A stretch of 64,000 nucleotides of DNA from Rhizobium sp. Q54 (GTDB lineage: Bacteria; Pseudomonadota; Alphaproteobacteria; Rhizobiales; Xanthobacteraceae). The notes beneath the pieces were generated by a model that worked only from the letters and a program-made list of their open reading frames with translations, had not been told where the DNA came from and ran no database searches. The DNA lies in contig CAMBQQ010000006.1 of assembly GCA_945870035.1 (NCBI GenBank), positions 1 to 64,000 of the forward strand. Reading direction: 5' to 3'. Positions within the stretch are counted from its first letter, which is position 1; each line of letters begins with the position of its first letter. Positions 50,327 to 60,156 of this stretch are shown in pieces. The position numbers and the translations under genes are program-made.

Positions 50327-50599
50327 TTTTAAAGCCCGGCGCGCTGCACTGCGGCGCGGCCAAAGATCGCTGTTTATCAAAACTTCCCGCAGGGCTGTCG
50401 CGCTCCCAGCCGCTTCCGCGCCCCGGCAATTTACGCTAAGGGACTAAAGACGGCTTTTGACGTTGTCGAAGGTGCGCACGAATCCGGCTCAATCGCGCCG
50501 GTATTTGAAAAGATCGTGCGCGGACAAAATGTTAGATACCGTCAGGCTTGGCCTTAAGACAGAACCAAAGCCAAGCCAAAAGCGTTTTAGGGAGCGCCC
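50327..50599 (+). promoter_or_regulatory. Intergenic region before the pdh operon
   Basis: 273 bp with no gene seen. TTGACG at 50457-50462 is a good -35 candidate, but the matching -10 (GAATCC after 17 bp) is poor. The stretch just before pdhA contains the short A-rich echo AAAGCCAAGCCAAAAG. It presumably holds the pdhA promoter and the end of the ftsB transcript. Confidence 0.35.
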
Positions 50600-51628
50600 A
50601 TGCCGGCCGTCAAAGCCAATTCGAATACCCAGACCTCTGACGACCCGGCGCCCTCGACGCCGCTGATTGAATTCAGCAAGGAGCAAGACCTTTCCGCCTA
50701 CCAGACCATGCTGACCATCCGCCGCTTCGAGGAGAAGGCAGGGCAGATGTATGGCATGGGGCTGATCGGCGGCTTCTGCCATTTGTATATCGGTCAGGAA
50801 GCCGTCGTCGTCGGTATGCAGATGGCGCTCAAAGAGGGCGACCAGGTCATCACCGGATACCGCGACCACGGCCACATGATCGCCTGCGGGCTCGACCCCA
50901 AAGGCGTCATGGCGGAATTGACCGGTCGTGCGCACGGCCTGTCCAAAGGCAAGGGCGGCTCGATGCATATGTTTTCCAAGGAAAAGGGCTTCTACGGCGG
51001 TCACGGCATTGTCGGCGCGCAGGTGCCGCTCGGCACCGGCCTGGCTTTCGCCAACCGCTATCGCGGCAACGACAACGTGACCCTGGCTTATTTCGGCGAC
51101 GGCGCCGCCAATCAAGGCCAGGTCTACGAGAGCTTCAACATGGCCGAGCTGTGGAAGCTGCCGGTCATCTATGTGATCGAGAACAACCGCTACGCCATGG
51201 GCACGTCATCGACGCGCTCTTCCGCCGAGACCAATCTGTCGCGCCGCGGCCTGTCGTTCAAGATTCCCGGCGAGCAGGTCGACGGCATGGATGTTCGCGC
51301 GGTGAAAGCCGCCGGCGACAAGGCGGTGGCCTGGTGCCGCGCCGGCAAGGGCCCGTATATTCTCGAAATGTTGACCTATCGCTATCGCGGCCACTCGATG
51401 TCCGATCCGGCGAAATACCGCACCCGCGAGGAAGTCGACAAGGTGCGCAGCGCGCACGACCCGATCGACATGGTGCGCCAGCGCATCCTTGAAAAGAAAT
51501 TTGCCAAGGAAGAAGACCTGAAGAAGATCGACGCCTCGGTGCGCGATCTGGTCAACGAGGCGGCGGAGTTTGCCACGCACGATCCGGAGCCGGACGTGTT
51601 GGAATTATTCACCGACATTTATCGCTAG
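50600..51628 (+). CDS. pdhA: Pyruvate dehydrogenase E1 component, alpha subunit
   Basis: Heterotetrameric-type E1: with PdhB decarboxylates pyruvate using thiamine diphosphate. 342 aa. The ThDP motif GDGAANQGQVYESFNMA with the metal-binding Asn (IENNRYAMGTS) is present, as are YRDHGHMIACG and the phosphorylation-loop-like TYRYRGHSMSDPAKYR, typical of the mitochondrial/alphaproteobacterial class. A low-complexity N-terminus (residues 1-25) precedes the core. The ATG has AGGGAG upstream. First gene of pdhA-pdhB-pdhC. Confidence 0.97.
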   Translation: MPAVKANSNTQTSDDPAPSTPLIEFSKEQDLSAYQTMLTIRRFEEKAGQMYGMGLIGGFCHLYIGQEAVVVGMQMALKEGDQVITGYRDHGHMIACGLDPKGVMAELTGRAHGLSKGKGGSMHMFSKEKGFYGGHGIVGAQVPLGTGLAFANRYRGNDNVTLAYFGDGAANQGQVYESFNMAELWKLPVIYVIENNRYAMGTSSTRSSAETNLSRRGLSFKIPGEQVDGMDVRAVKAAGDKAVAWCRAGKGPYILEMLTYRYRGHSMSDPAKYRTREEVDKVRSAHDPIDMVRQRILEKKFAKEEDLKKIDASVRDLVNEAAEFATHDPEPDVLELFTDIYR

Positions 51629-51676
51629 AATTCGCACACAAGAAAAAGATAAGTCGAGCAGGAAACCGTAGCGCCC

Positions 51677-53080
51677 ATGCCCACCAATATTCTCATGCCC
51701 GCGCTGTCGCCGACGATGGAGAAGGGCAACCTCGCCAAGTGGCTCAAGAAAGAGGGCGACGCGATCAAGTCCGGCGACATCATCGCCGAGATCGAGACCG
51801 ACAAGGCGACCATGGAAGTGGAAGCCTCCGACGAGGGCACGCTCGGCAAGATTTTAATCGCCGAAGGCACGCAGGACGTCGCGGTCAACACGCCCATCGC
51901 GGTGATCCTCAATGACGGCGAAGATGCCTCCTCGATAAAGGCCGGTGAGCCCGCCGCCTCGCAAAAGGCCGCCGAATCTGCGCCGCCGGCAGCCGCCAAG
52001 GCCGAGGCGCCCGCGCCGAAGGAAGAGAAATCGGCTCCCGCGCCGCAAGCGCCCGCCACGCCCGTTGCCGCCGATCCCGACATTCCCGAAGGTACTGAGA
52101 TGGTCACCATGACCATGCGCGAAGCCTTGCGCGACGCCATGGCCGAGGAAATGCGCCGCGACGGCGATGTCTTCGTCATGGGCGAGGAAGTCGCCGAATA
52201 CCAGGGTGCCTATAAAGTCACGCAAGGCCTGTTGCAGGAGTTCGGCGACAAGCGCGTCATCGACACGCCGATCACCGAGCACGGCTTTGCCGGCCTCGGC
52301 ACCGGCGCGGCGCTCGCCGGCCTGAAGCCGATCGTTGAGTTCATGACCTTCAACTTCGCCATGCAGGCGATCGACCAGATCATCAACTCCGCCGCCAAGA
52401 CTTTGTACATGTCGGGCGGCCAGATGGGTTGCTCGATCGTGTTCCGCGGTCCGAACGGCGCGGCTTCGCGCGTCGCCGCGCAGCACAGCCAGGATTATGC
52501 CTCCTGGTATTCCAACATTCCCGGCCTGCGCGTCATTTCGCCATCGACCGCCGCCGACGCCAAGGGCCTGTTGAAGGCCGCGATCCGCGATCCCAATCCG
52601 GTGATCTTTCTCGAGAACGAAATGTTGTACGGCCACTCCGGTCAGGTGCCCAAGCTCGACGATTTCGTTTTGCCGATCGGCAAGGCGAAGATTGCCCGTG
52701 CCGGCAAGGACGTTACGATCATCTCGTGGTCTAACGGCATGAATTATGCGCTCAAGGCCGCCGACGAACTGGCCAAGGACGGCATCGAGGCCGAAGTGAT
52801 CGATCTGCGCACGTTGAAGCCGATGGACACCGACACCATCATCGCCTCGGTCAAGAAGACCGGCCGCGCGGTGACGGTGGAAGAGGGCTGGGCGCAGTCC
52901 GGCGTCGGCGCCGAAATCGCCATGCGCATCATGGAACACGCCTTCGATTATCTCGACGCGCCGGTGGCGCGCATCACCGGCAAGGAAGTGCCGATGCCTT
53001 ACGCCGCCAATCTCGAAAAACTGGCGTTGCCGTCGGTCGCCGAAGTCGTCGAGGCGGCGAAAGCCGTCTGTTACCGGTAG
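51677..53080 (+). CDS. pdhB: Pyruvate dehydrogenase E1 component, beta subunit, with lipoyl domain
   Basis: 467 aa, about 130 more than a mitochondrial E1 beta because an N-terminal lipoyl domain (1-80, lipoyl Lys K43 in ETDKATME) and an Ala/Pro/Glu linker (about 85-135) precede the E1 beta core. The core begins [20 protein letters not shown] and includes [17 protein letters not shown] and the C-terminal transketolase domain. A lipoylated PdhB is known in rhizobia and relatives. The lipoyl domain is nearly identical to that of PdhC. Start ATG 51677; 48 bp after pdhA. Confidence 0.97.
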   Translation: MPTNILMPALSPTMEKGNLAKWLKKEGDAIKSGDIIAEIETDKATMEVEASDEGTLGKILIAEGTQDVAVNTPIAVILNDGEDASSIKAGEPAASQKAAESAPPAAAKAEAPAPKEEKSAPAPQAPATPVAADPDIPEGTEMVTMTMREALRDAMAEEMRRDGDVFVMGEEVAEYQGAYKVTQGLLQEFGDKRVIDTPITEHGFAGLGTGAALAGLKPIVEFMTFNFAMQAIDQIINSAAKTLYMSGGQMGCSIVFRGPNGAASRVAAQHSQDYASWYSNIPGLRVISPSTAADAKGLLKAAIRDPNPVIFLENEMLYGHSGQVPKLDDFVLPIGKAKIARAGKDVTIISWSNGMNYALKAADELAKDGIEAEVIDLRTLKPMDTDTIIASVKKTGRAVTVEEGWAQSGVGAEIAMRIMEHAFDYLDAPVARITGKEVPMPYAANLEKLALPSVAEVVEAAKAVCYR

Positions 53081-53092
53081 GCTTAAAGCATC

Positions 53093-54463
53093 ATGCCAAC
53101 CAACATCCTCATGCCTGCGCTGTCGCCCACGATGGAAAAGGGCAACCTTGCCAAGTGGCTTAAAAAAGAAGGCGACAAGGTCAAGTCCGGCGACGTCATC
53201 GCCGAGATCGAGACCGACAAGGCGACCATGGAATACGAAGCGGTCGATGAAGGCACGATCGCCAAGATCGTCGTGCCCGAAGGCACGCAAGACGTCGCCG
53301 TCAATGCGGTCATCGCCGTGATGGTGGCGGAAGGCGAAGACGTCAAGGCGGCAAGCGCCGCTGCTGCGCCGACTGCGAAAGCGCCGGAGAAGAAGGCCGA
53401 GGCCAAGCCTGAAGCGAAAGCCGAGACCAAGCCGGAAACAAAAGCTGAAAGCAAAGCGGAAACGAAGCCCGCTGCCGCGTCGCAAGCGGCCGCCGCGCCC
53501 GCCAAACCGTCTGCTGCCGATCACGGCGCTCGCGTCTTCGCGTCCCCCTTGGCCAAGCGCCTCGCCAAGGAAGCCAACGTCGATCTGTCGCGCGTTTCCG
53601 GGTCCGGCCCGCATGGTCGCATCATTGCGCGCGACATCGACGACGCTAAATCCGGCAAGGGTGCAATGAAGCCTGCCGCCGTGGGTGCGGCTGCCGCAGC
53701 CAGCACCCCGGTTGCCGCCAGCATGTCCGACAAGCAGATCCTCGGCCTCTACGAGGAAGGCTCCTACGACCTGGTGCCGCATGACGGCATGCGCCGCACC
53801 ATTGCGCAGCGGCTCACCGCTTCGACGCAGACCGTGCCGCATTTCTACCTGACGATGGACTGCAACATCGGCAAGCTCCTGACCGCACGCGAGGAAATCA
53901 ACGCCGCCGCGCCGAAGGACAAGGACGGCAAGCCGGCCTACAAGCTCTCGGTCAACGACTTCGTCATCAAGGCGCTCGCCTTGGCGCTGCAACGCATCCC
54001 GGAAGCCAACGTGTCGTGGTCCGAAGGCGGCATGCTCAAGCACAAGCATTCCGACATCGGCGTTGCCGTGGCGCTGCCCGGCGGGCTGATTACGCCGATC
54101 ATCCGCCAGGCCGAATCAAAATCGCTGTCGGTCATCGCCAACGAAGGCAAGGACCTGATCGCGCGCGCGCGTGGCAAAAAGTTGAAGCCGAACGAATACC
54201 AGGGCGGTACCTCGTCGGTATCGAACCTCGGCATGTACGGCATCAAGGATTTCACCGCCGTGATTAACCCGCCGCAGTCGACCATTCTCGCGGTCGGCGC
54301 CGGCGAGGAACGCGCCATCGTCAAGAACGGCCAGATCGTGCCGGCGCACATCATGAGCGTGACCTTGTCCTGCGATCACCGCTCGGTCGACGGCGCGCTC
54401 GGCGCCGAACTGATTGGCGCGTTCAAGAATCTGATCGAAAATCCGGTGATGATGGTGGTTTAG
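53093..54463 (+). CDS. pdhC: Pyruvate dehydrogenase E2 component (dihydrolipoamide acetyltransferase)
   Basis: Core of the complex, moving the acetyl group from lipoyl to CoA. 456 aa: lipoyl domain (1-80, K43), a charged linker rich in Glu, Lys, Ala and Pro (about 90-145), the E1/E3-binding domain (ASPLAKRLAKEANVDLSRVS, ending GPHGRIIARDID), a second linker, and the catalytic domain from about 220 with CDHRSVDGALGAE (H429, D433). Only one lipoyl domain, since another is carried on PdhB. It begins 12 bp after pdhB. Confidence 0.97.
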   Translation: MPTNILMPALSPTMEKGNLAKWLKKEGDKVKSGDVIAEIETDKATMEYEAVDEGTIAKIVVPEGTQDVAVNAVIAVMVAEGEDVKAASAAAAPTAKAPEKKAEAKPEAKAETKPETKAESKAETKPAAASQAAAAPAKPSAADHGARVFASPLAKRLAKEANVDLSRVSGSGPHGRIIARDIDDAKSGKGAMKPAAVGAAAAASTPVAASMSDKQILGLYEEGSYDLVPHDGMRRTIAQRLTASTQTVPHFYLTMDCNIGKLLTAREEINAAAPKDKDGKPAYKLSVNDFVIKALALALQRIPEANVSWSEGGMLKHKHSDIGVAVALPGGLITPIIRQAESKSLSVIANEGKDLIARARGKKLKPNEYQGGTSSVSNLGMYGIKDFTAVINPPQSTILAVGAGEERAIVKNGQIVPAHIMSVTLSCDHRSVDGALGAELIGAFKNLIENPVMMVV

Positions 54464-54470
54464 TCAGACC

Positions 54471-54556
54471 GTCATGCCCGGCCTTGTGCCGGGCATCCAC
54501 GTCTTGCTTGTTTTAAAAGTGAAGTCGTGGATGGCCGGGACAAGCCCGGCCACGAC
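54471..54556. repeat. Long inverted-repeat element between pdhC and lpd
   Basis: The arms 54471-54505 and 54522-54556 are 35 nt each and complementary at about 29 positions, separated by 16 nt. Each arm also has its own small palindrome (CCCGGCC-TTGT-GCCGGG type). The GTCATGCCCGG...CCATCCACG theme is, as I recall, one of the commonest intergenic repeats of Bradyrhizobiaceae. It fills most of the 117-bp pdhC-lpd gap and should form a strong RNA hairpin that could reduce read-through or protect the 3' end of the pdhABC mRNA. Confidence 0.85.
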
Positions 54557-54580
54557 GATGGATAGGGCGAGTGAACTCCT

Positions 54581-55999
54581 ATGGCCGACACTTCCTTCGA
54601 CGTCCTCATCATCGGCTCCGGCCCCGGCGGCTATATCGCCGCGATCCGCGCCGCCCAGTTGGGCTTCAAGACCGCCGTGGTCGAGCGCGACTATCTCGGC
54701 GGCATCTGCTCGAACTGGGGCTGCATCCCGACCAAGGCGCTACTGCGCTCGGCGGAAATCTTCCACTACATGCAGCACGCCAAGGATTACGGCCTGTCGG
54801 CCGACAACATTTCGTTCGATCCCGCCGCCGTTATCAAGCGCTCGCGTAATGTCGCCGGCCGCATGAACACCGGCGTCGGCTTCTTGCTCAAGAAGAACAA
54901 GGTCACCGTGATCTGGGGCGAGGCGACCATCGACGCGCCCGGCAAAGTCACCGTGAAGGCCTCGAAGACCGAAGCACCCAAGGGCGCATCGGGTCCGGGC
55001 GCTTACACCGCCAAGCATATCATCGTCGCCACCGGCGCGAGGCCGCGCGTGCTGCCCGGCCTCGAGCCCGACAAGAAGCTGGTCTGGACTTATTTCGAGG
55101 CGATGAATCCGGACAAGATGCCGAAGTCGCTCCTGGTCGTCGGCTCCGGCGCCATCGGCATCGAGTTCGCCTCGTTCTACCGCACCATGGGCGCGGAAGT
55201 GACCGTGGTCGAAGTGCTGCCGCAGATATTGCCGGTCGAGGACGCCGAGATCGCCGCCTTCGCCCGCAAGCAATTCGAGAAGCAGGGCTTCAAGATCATC
55301 GCCGACGCCAAGGTCACTAAACTCGACAAAAAAGCCGACAGCGTTACGGCCACGATCGAAGAGGGTGGCAAAACGCAACAGATTACCGTTGATCGCGTCA
55401 TCGCCGCGGTCGGCGTCGTCGGCAATATCGAGAATATCGGGTTGGAAAAGCTCGGCGTCAAAATCGAGCGCGGCGTCGTCAAGGTCGACGACTTCAACAA
55501 AACCAACATTCCCGGCATCTACGCCATTGGCGATGTCTGCGGCCCGCCGATGCTGGCGCACAAGGCCGAGCACGAAGGCGTCATCTGCATCGAGGCGATC
55601 AAAGGGATGCATCCGCATCCAATGGACAAATTGAAAATCCCCGGCTGCACCTATTGCACGCCGCAGATCGCGTCGGTCGGCCTCACTGAGGCCGCCGCGA
55701 AGGCCAAGGGCCTCGACATCCGCTTCGGCCGATTTCCCTTCATCGGCAACGGAAAGGCGATCGCGCTCGGCGAGGATCAGGGACTGGTCAAGGTCATCTT
55801 CGACAAGAAGACCGGCCAGTTGCTCGGCGCGCATCTCGTCGGCGCCGAGGTTACCGAACTCATCCAGGGCTTCGTCGTCGCCATGAACCTCGAGACGACC
55901 GAGGAAGAGCTGATGCACACCATCTTCCCGCATCCGACTTTGTCGGAGACGATGAAGGAAGCCGTGCTCGACGCCTATGGCCGCGTTTTGAACATGTGA
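54581..55999 (+). CDS. lpd: Dihydrolipoyl dehydrogenase (E3)
   Basis: Flavoprotein that reoxidises dihydrolipoyl groups with NAD+. 472 aa. FAD loop IIGSGPGGYIAAIRA, redox disulfide C43-C48 in GGICSNWGCIPTKALL (the variant GGIC...W...T of alphaproteobacterial PDH-linked E3), NAD loop VVGSGAIGIEFASF, FAD site GIYAIGDVCGPPMLAHKAEHEG, and the His-Glu pair in FPHPTLSETMKEA. It follows pdhC after the repeat element and precedes lipA. Confidence 0.97.
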   Translation: MADTSFDVLIIGSGPGGYIAAIRAAQLGFKTAVVERDYLGGICSNWGCIPTKALLRSAEIFHYMQHAKDYGLSADNISFDPAAVIKRSRNVAGRMNTGVGFLLKKNKVTVIWGEATIDAPGKVTVKASKTEAPKGASGPGAYTAKHIIVATGARPRVLPGLEPDKKLVWTYFEAMNPDKMPKSLLVVGSGAIGIEFASFYRTMGAEVTVVEVLPQILPVEDAEIAAFARKQFEKQGFKIIADAKVTKLDKKADSVTATIEEGGKTQQITVDRVIAAVGVVGNIENIGLEKLGVKIERGVVKVDDFNKTNIPGIYAIGDVCGPPMLAHKAEHEGVICIEAIKGMHPHPMDKLKIPGCTYCTPQIASVGLTEAAAKAKGLDIRFGRFPFIGNGKAIALGEDQGLVKVIFDKKTGQLLGAHLVGAEVTELIQGFVVAMNLETTEEELMHTIFPHPTLSETMKEAVLDAYGRVLNM

Positions 56000-56051
56000 G
56001 GCGCGCGCCGCCGCTCTTGCGATAACCCCGACCCGGACGTAAGTAAGCCTC

Positions 56052-57002
56052 ATGGCCGTCGTCCTCGACCTGATCAACAACCCGCGCCCGCGCCATCCGG
56101 AAAAGGCGAACCGGCCGGATTCGCCCGTGCTGAAAAAGCCGGACTGGATCCGCGTCAAGGCGCCGGTGTCGCCGGGCTACGCCGCGACCAGCGCCATCAT
56201 GCGCGAGAACAAACTTGTCACGGTGTGCGAGGAGGCCGGCTGCCCGAACATCGGCGAGTGCTGGGAGAAGAAGCACGCCACCTTCATGATCATGGGCGAC
56301 ACCTGCACGCGCGCCTGTTCTTTCTGCAACGTCAAGACCGGCCTGCCGGGCGCGCTCGATTTAGCTGAGCCCGAGCATGTCGGGCAGGCGACCGCGAAAC
56401 TGGGGCTTGCCCATATCGTCGTCACGTCGGTCGACCGCGACGATCTCGCCGACGGCGGCGCGCTGCATTTCGCCCAAACCATCCGCGCCATCCGCACGCA
56501 CGCTCCGGGCACAACCATTGAAATTCTAACGCCCGATTTCCTGCGCAAGGACGGCGCGCTGGAAGTCGTGGTCGATGCCAGGCCGGACGTGTTCAACCAT
56601 AATCTGGAAACCGTGCCGTCGCTTTATCTGACCATCCGCCCGGGCGCGCGTTATTTCCATTCGCTGCGGCTGTTGCAGCAGGTCAAGGAACTCGACTCAG
56701 GCGTTTTCACCAAATCCGGCATCATGGTTGGACTTGGCGAAGAGCGAAACGAAATCCTCCAGGTGATGGACGATCTGCGCTCGGCCAATGTCGATTTCCT
56801 CACCATCGGCCAATATCTGCAACCGACCCGCAAGCACGCCGAAGTGAAACGCTTCGTGCCGCCCGACGAATTCAAGTCGCTCGAGACCATTGCCTATTCG
56901 AAGGGCTTCCTCATGGTGTCGGCATCGCCGCTGACGCGCTCGTCGCATCACGCCGGCGACGACTTCGCGCGGCTGAAGGCCAATCGGCTCGCCAAACTCT
57001 AG
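56052..57002 (+). CDS. lipA: Lipoyl synthase
   Basis: Radical SAM enzyme that inserts two sulfurs into octanoyl groups to make lipoate, the cofactor on PdhB and PdhC encoded just upstream. 316 aa. Auxiliary cluster cysteines C59, C64, C70 ([12 protein letters not shown]) and radical SAM cysteines C85, C89, C92 (CTRACSFC) are all present. The C-terminal [12 protein letters not shown] carries the conserved Arg-Ser-Ser. ATG 56052. Its stop codon overlaps the GTG of the next gene by one base. Confidence 0.97.
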   Translation: MAVVLDLINNPRPRHPEKANRPDSPVLKKPDWIRVKAPVSPGYAATSAIMRENKLVTVCEEAGCPNIGECWEKKHATFMIMGDTCTRACSFCNVKTGLPGALDLAEPEHVGQATAKLGLAHIVVTSVDRDDLADGGALHFAQTIRAIRTHAPGTTIEILTPDFLRKDGALEVVVDARPDVFNHNLETVPSLYLTIRPGARYFHSLRLLQQVKELDSGVFTKSGIMVGLGEERNEILQVMDDLRSANVDFLTIGQYLQPTRKHAEVKRFVPPDEFKSLETIAYSKGFLMVSASPLTRSSHHAGDDFARLKANRLAKL

Positions 57003-57460
57003 TGCCGCAATTTTCCACCAAACGCCGCGTGCGCCATGCGGCCGCCGACATGTTCGAACTGGTTGCCGACGTCGACAAATATCCGGAGTTCGTGCCGCTG
57101 TGCGCGGCCCTGAAAGTGCGCAGCCGCACGGAGAAGAGCGAGACAACCGTCGTTGTCGCTGCCATGACGGTCGCTTACAAGGTCATCAGCCAGACTTTCA
57201 CCAGCCGCGTCACGCTCGACAAACCGAACCTGCAAATCCTGGTCGAATATCTCGACGGCCCGTTCAGCCGCTTGCAGAACCGCTGGACCTTCAAGCCGAC
57301 CGGCGACAATGCCTGCGAAGTCGAGTTCTTCATCGACTACGAATTCAAGAGCCGCACGCTGGCCATGCTGATGGGCGCGATGTTCGACACGGCCTTTCGT
57401 AAATTCGCCGTTGCCTTCGAGCAACGCGCCGACAAGGTTTACGGCAAGAAGCCTGCCTAG
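57002..57460 (+). CDS. Type II toxin-antitoxin RatA / COQ10-like START-domain protein
   Basis: 152 aa. It begins PQFSTKRRVRHAAADMFELV with DVDKYPEFVPLC, the signature of the polyketide-cyclase/COQ10 family (also annotated RatA). COQ10 binds ubiquinone and related lipids; the ribosome-toxin role proposed for E. coli RatA need not apply here. The GTG start overlaps the lipA stop, implying translational coupling. Its stop is interlocked with the YqaA stop on the other strand. Confidence 0.88.
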   Translation: MPQFSTKRRVRHAAADMFELVADVDKYPEFVPLCAALKVRSRTEKSETTVVVAAMTVAYKVISQTFTSRVTLDKPNLQILVEYLDGPFSRLQNRWTFKPTGDNACEVEFFIDYEFKSRTLAMLMGAMFDTAFRKFAVAFEQRADKVYGKKPA

Positions 57461-57891
57461 AGAAATCCCAAAGTCGCGACTGTCAGCACCGCATAGCGCC
57501 CGACCTTGGCGATGGTGACGAGCAGCAGAAATATCGGCAGCGGTTCGCGCATGACGCCGGCGATCACCGTCAGCGGATCACCGACAATGGGCGCCCAGCT
57601 CAGCAGCAGCGACCACTTGCCGTAGCGCTGGTACCAGCCTTGCGCGCGGGTCAGCGCCGCCTCGTTGGCAGGAAACCAGCGCCGGTCGCGGAATCGCTCG
57701 ATGCCGCGGCCGATGAGCCAGTTGATGACGGAGCCCAACACATTGCCGATACTGGCGACGATCAGCAGCGCCCACGGCGAATAGCCGGACAGCAGCAGGG
57801 CGACCAGAGCCGCTTCCGATTGCATCGGCAGGATCGTGGCCGCGATCAGCGCCGCCGCGAACAGGCCGGCATAGGCGGCGACATCGATCAT
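57457..57891 (-). CDS. YqaA family inner-membrane protein (VTT/DedA-like)
   Basis: 144 aa with three to four hydrophobic segments. AATILPMQSEAALVALLLSG and GSVINWLIGRGIERF match the YqaA/DedA-related (SNARE-associated, VTT) family, and RAQGWYQRYGKWSLLLSWAPIVGDPLTVIAGVMR contains the conserved P-x-x-G-D-x-L-x-x-x-A-G loop. DedA-like proteins help recycle lipid carriers and keep proton-motive force; the YqaA branch is uncharacterised. It overlaps the tspO stop by 4 bp upstream and ends convergent with the COQ10-like gene. Confidence 0.85.
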   Translation of the reverse strand: MIDVAAYAGLFAAALIAATILPMQSEAALVALLLSGYSPWALLIVASIGNVLGSVINWLIGRGIERFRDRRWFPANEAALTRAQGWYQRYGKWSLLLSWAPIVGDPLTVIAGVMREPLPIFLLLVTIAKVGRYAVLTVATLGFL

Positions 57892-58379
57892 CCGCCGTTA
57901 AGCCGCCAGAGCGCGGCGTTGAGCACGGTGGCGAAACCGACCCAGGCCACCAGCGGCAACAGGCAGATGCCGGCGATGCGGTCGAGACGGATGAACACGG
58001 TTGCGGTTGCGACGACGAGAATGACTTGCGGCACAATGTTGATCAGTCCGAGCAGCGGTGAATGTGCGCCGAAAAACATCCACGGCCATGCCGCGTTGAG
58101 CGCCAGTTGCAGATAGAACAGCACGAGCGCCGCGCGACGCGCCGGCGAGGGCGACAACCGCGCGATGCGGAAGGCGGCATAGGCCATCAGGACATAGAGT
58201 GTCGTCCACACCGGGCCGAACAGCCAGTTGGGCGGATTGAACGGCGGCTTGGTCAGCCCTGCATGCCAGGCCAGATTGGGGAATGTGGCGAATTGGCCAA
58301 GCAGCAAGGCGGCGACAACGGCGGCGACGGGCAGGGCGGCAATGCGGGCATTGCGCTGCCAGAAGCCGATTTCGCTCAT
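57888..58379 (-). CDS. tspO: TspO/MBR family protein
   Basis: 163 aa, five transmembrane helices. KPPFNPPNWLFGPVWTTLYVLMAYAA is the family core with the Trp-rich porphyrin/cholesterol-binding face, and LALNAAWPWMFFG follows. TspO binds tetrapyrroles and in Rhodobacter modulates photosynthesis-gene expression in response to oxygen. I start at ATG 58379 ([10 protein letters not shown]), four bases before the end of the pncC frame; the open frame to 58460 runs into that gene and is rejected. Confidence 0.9.
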   Translation of the reverse strand: MSEIGFWQRNARIAALPVAAVVAALLLGQFATFPNLAWHAGLTKPPFNPPNWLFGPVWTTLYVLMAYAAFRIARLSPSPARRAALVLFYLQLALNAAWPWMFFGAHSPLLGLINIVPQVILVVATATVFIRLDRIAGICLLPLVAWVGFATVLNAALWRLNGG

Positions 58380-58966
58380 ATTTTGCGTTCCCGGTCCGGC
58401 CACGGCTTGATCACCACTTCCTCTATCACCGGCCGGACCGGCTTTTGCGGCGGTTTCCACCGCGGCCGCTGGAACTCATCGCCCTCCACCAGTTCGCGCA
58501 ACAGGCGCAGAGCCTGCACCACCGACTGGTGCCGCACCTCGTCGCGGTTACCCTCAAAGCGTTTGGCCGTGTGAGCCGAGGTGCCGTCGCGCGACGCGAC
58601 AGCGAAATGCACCAGGCCGACCGGCTTTTCCGCCGTGCCGCCATCGGGGCCGGCAATGCCGGTTATCGACACCGCAAGATCGACCTTGCTTCTGGTCAGC
58701 GCACCGCCCGCCATGGCCTCGGCCGTCTGCCGGCTGACCGCGCCGTAGCGTTTCAGCGTCGCCGCCGTCACGCCGAGCATCTGCTGCTTGGCGGCGTTCG
58801 AATAAGTGACGTACCCCCGATCGAACACCGCCGATGAACCCGGCATGTCGGTCAGTGCGCCGGCCACCAGCCCACCAGTGCAGGATTCGGCGGTGGCGAC
58901 GGTCAGCTTCTTCTCGGTGCACACTTTGAGCAGTGCCTCGGCCGCCTCGGTAATCTGATATCTCAT
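58376..58966 (-). CDS. pncC: CinA C-terminal domain protein (nicotinamide-nucleotide amidohydrolase)
   Basis: 196 aa corresponding to the CinA C-terminal domain alone. [20 protein letters not shown] and [20 protein letters not shown] contain the catalytic Ser and Lys/Thr region of the NMN deamidase, which recycles NMN to nicotinic acid mononucleotide. A Pro/Lys/Arg-rich tail of about 30 residues follows the domain. The true start is ATG 58966, overlapping the ispDF stop by 4 bp; the longer open frame to 59248 is an out-of-frame run inside ispDF. Confidence 0.9.
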   Translation of the reverse strand: MRYQITEAAEALLKVCTEKKLTVATAESCTGGLVAGALTDMPGSSAVFDRGYVTYSNAAKQQMLGVTAATLKRYGAVSRQTAEAMAGGALTRSKVDLAVSITGIAGPDGGTAEKPVGLVHFAVASRDGTSAHTAKRFEGNRDEVRHQSVVQALRLLRELVEGDEFQRPRWKPPQKPVRPVIEEVVIKPWPDRERKI

Positions 58967-60156
58967 GGTTCGCTCCAGGGGAGTCTGATGGTCGCAGTCG
59001 CATAAGCGGCGATGCCTTCGCCGCGTCCGGTAAAGCCGAGCTTTTCGCTGGTGGTCGCTTTCACGGCGATGCGGCCGATGTCGATGCCGGCGATACGGGC
59101 GATCGAGGCACGCATGACGTCGCGGTGCGGGCCAATCTTCGGCGCTTCGCAAACAATCGTCAGATCGAGATGGGAGATGCGGCCGCCGCGCGCCGTCACG
59201 CGCTCGATGGCGAAGCGTAAAAACCGGTCGGACGATGCGCCGCGCCATTGCGGGTCGCTCGGCGGAAAATGCGCGCCGATGTCGCCATCGGCCAGCGCGC
59301 CGAGGAGGGCGTCAGTCAGCGCGTGCAAGGCCACATCGGCATCGGAATGGCCGGTGAGGGCCTGGGCATGCGGGATGTTGATGCCGCCGATGGTAACATG
59401 GTCGCCCGGTCCGAAGGCATGCACATCGATGCCGCTGCCGGTGCGCACGTCGCCGAGTTGGCCCATGGTCATCGCTTCGGCGCGCATGAAATCTTCCGGA
59501 TGGGTGATCTTGATATTGCCGCTCTCGCCATCGAATACGGATACCTGCATGCCGGCCCATTCGGCAATCGCCGCATCGTCGGTAAAATCGTCGCGCCGCT
59601 CGCGCACCGCGCGGCGGTGCGCCTCCAGCAAGGGTTCAAAGGCAAAGGCCTGCGGCGTCTGAACCGCGCGCAAAGAATCGCGTGGCAGAGTTTTCCCGAC
59701 AAAGCCGTGCCGGTCGATGCTCTTGATCGTGTCGGTCACCGGTAATCCCGGAATCGCCGCGCCGGTTCGCCGCCCCGCTTCGATGGCGCGCGCGACCAGC
59801 GCTCGGCTGGCGAAAGGCCGCGCGGCGTCGTGCACCAGCACGATGTCGGGCGCATAAGGCGCCAGCGCTTCCAGCCCGGCATGCACGGAAGCCTGCCGGG
59901 TGGCGCCGCCATGCACCGGCGGCAGCAGCGGGAAGCCGTCGGCGGCCTGCGCATAAAGCGCGGTACTGTCCGGGTGGATGACCGTCTGCGCCAGGCCGCA
60001 CAGGGTTTTGTCGGCGAACAGGCCAAGAGTCCGTCGTAACAGGCTCTCTCCGCCGATGGCGCGGAACTGCTTCGGCACGTCGCCAGAGCCGGCGCGTGTG
60101 CCGCGCCCGGCGGCGACGATCACGACCGCGACTTTTTCCCCGGTATCCGACGCCAT
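58963..60156 (-). CDS. ispDF: Bifunctional IspD/IspF (MEP pathway)
   Basis: 397 aa fusion of 2-C-methyl-D-erythritol 4-phosphate cytidylyltransferase (IspD, about 1-230) and 2-C-methyl-D-erythritol 2,4-cyclodiphosphate synthase (IspF, about 238-397). IspD shows [20 protein letters not shown] and [10 protein letters not shown]. IspF shows [15 protein letters not shown] (metal-binding Asp and His) and [20 protein letters not shown]. The fusion is known in Campylobacter and alphaproteobacteria such as Agrobacterium and Mesorhizobium. It works with dxr at 12423. Divergent from dusB with 222 bp between. Confidence 0.97.
   Translation of the reverse strand: MASDTGEKVAVVIVAAGRGTRAGSGDVPKQFRAIGGESLLRRTLGLFADKTLCGLAQTVIHPDSTALYAQAADGFPLLPPVHGGATRQASVHAGLEALAPYAPDIVLVHDAARPFASRALVARAIEAGRRTGAAIPGLPVTDTIKSIDRHGFVGKTLPRDSLRAVQTPQAFAFEPLLEAHRRAVRERRDDFTDDAAIAEWAGMQVSVFDGESGNIKITHPEDFMRAEAMTMGQLGDVRTGSGIDVHAFGPGDHVTIGGINIPHAQALTGHSDADVALHALTDALLGALADGDIGAHFPPSDPQWRGASSDRFLRFAIERVTARGGRISHLDLTIVCEAPKIGPHRDVMRASIARIAGIDIGRIAVKATTSEKLGFTGRGEGIAAYATATIRLPWSEP

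Noticed and set aside
51854-54049. 731-aa minus-strand open frame opposite pdhB-pdhC
   Set aside because: Low-complexity translation (Gly/Arg/Leu runs) mirroring the Ala/Pro/Lys linkers of the real genes.
54740-56158. 472-aa minus-strand open frame opposite lpd
   Set aside because: Same shadow pattern; lpd has both Rossmann loops and the redox disulfide.
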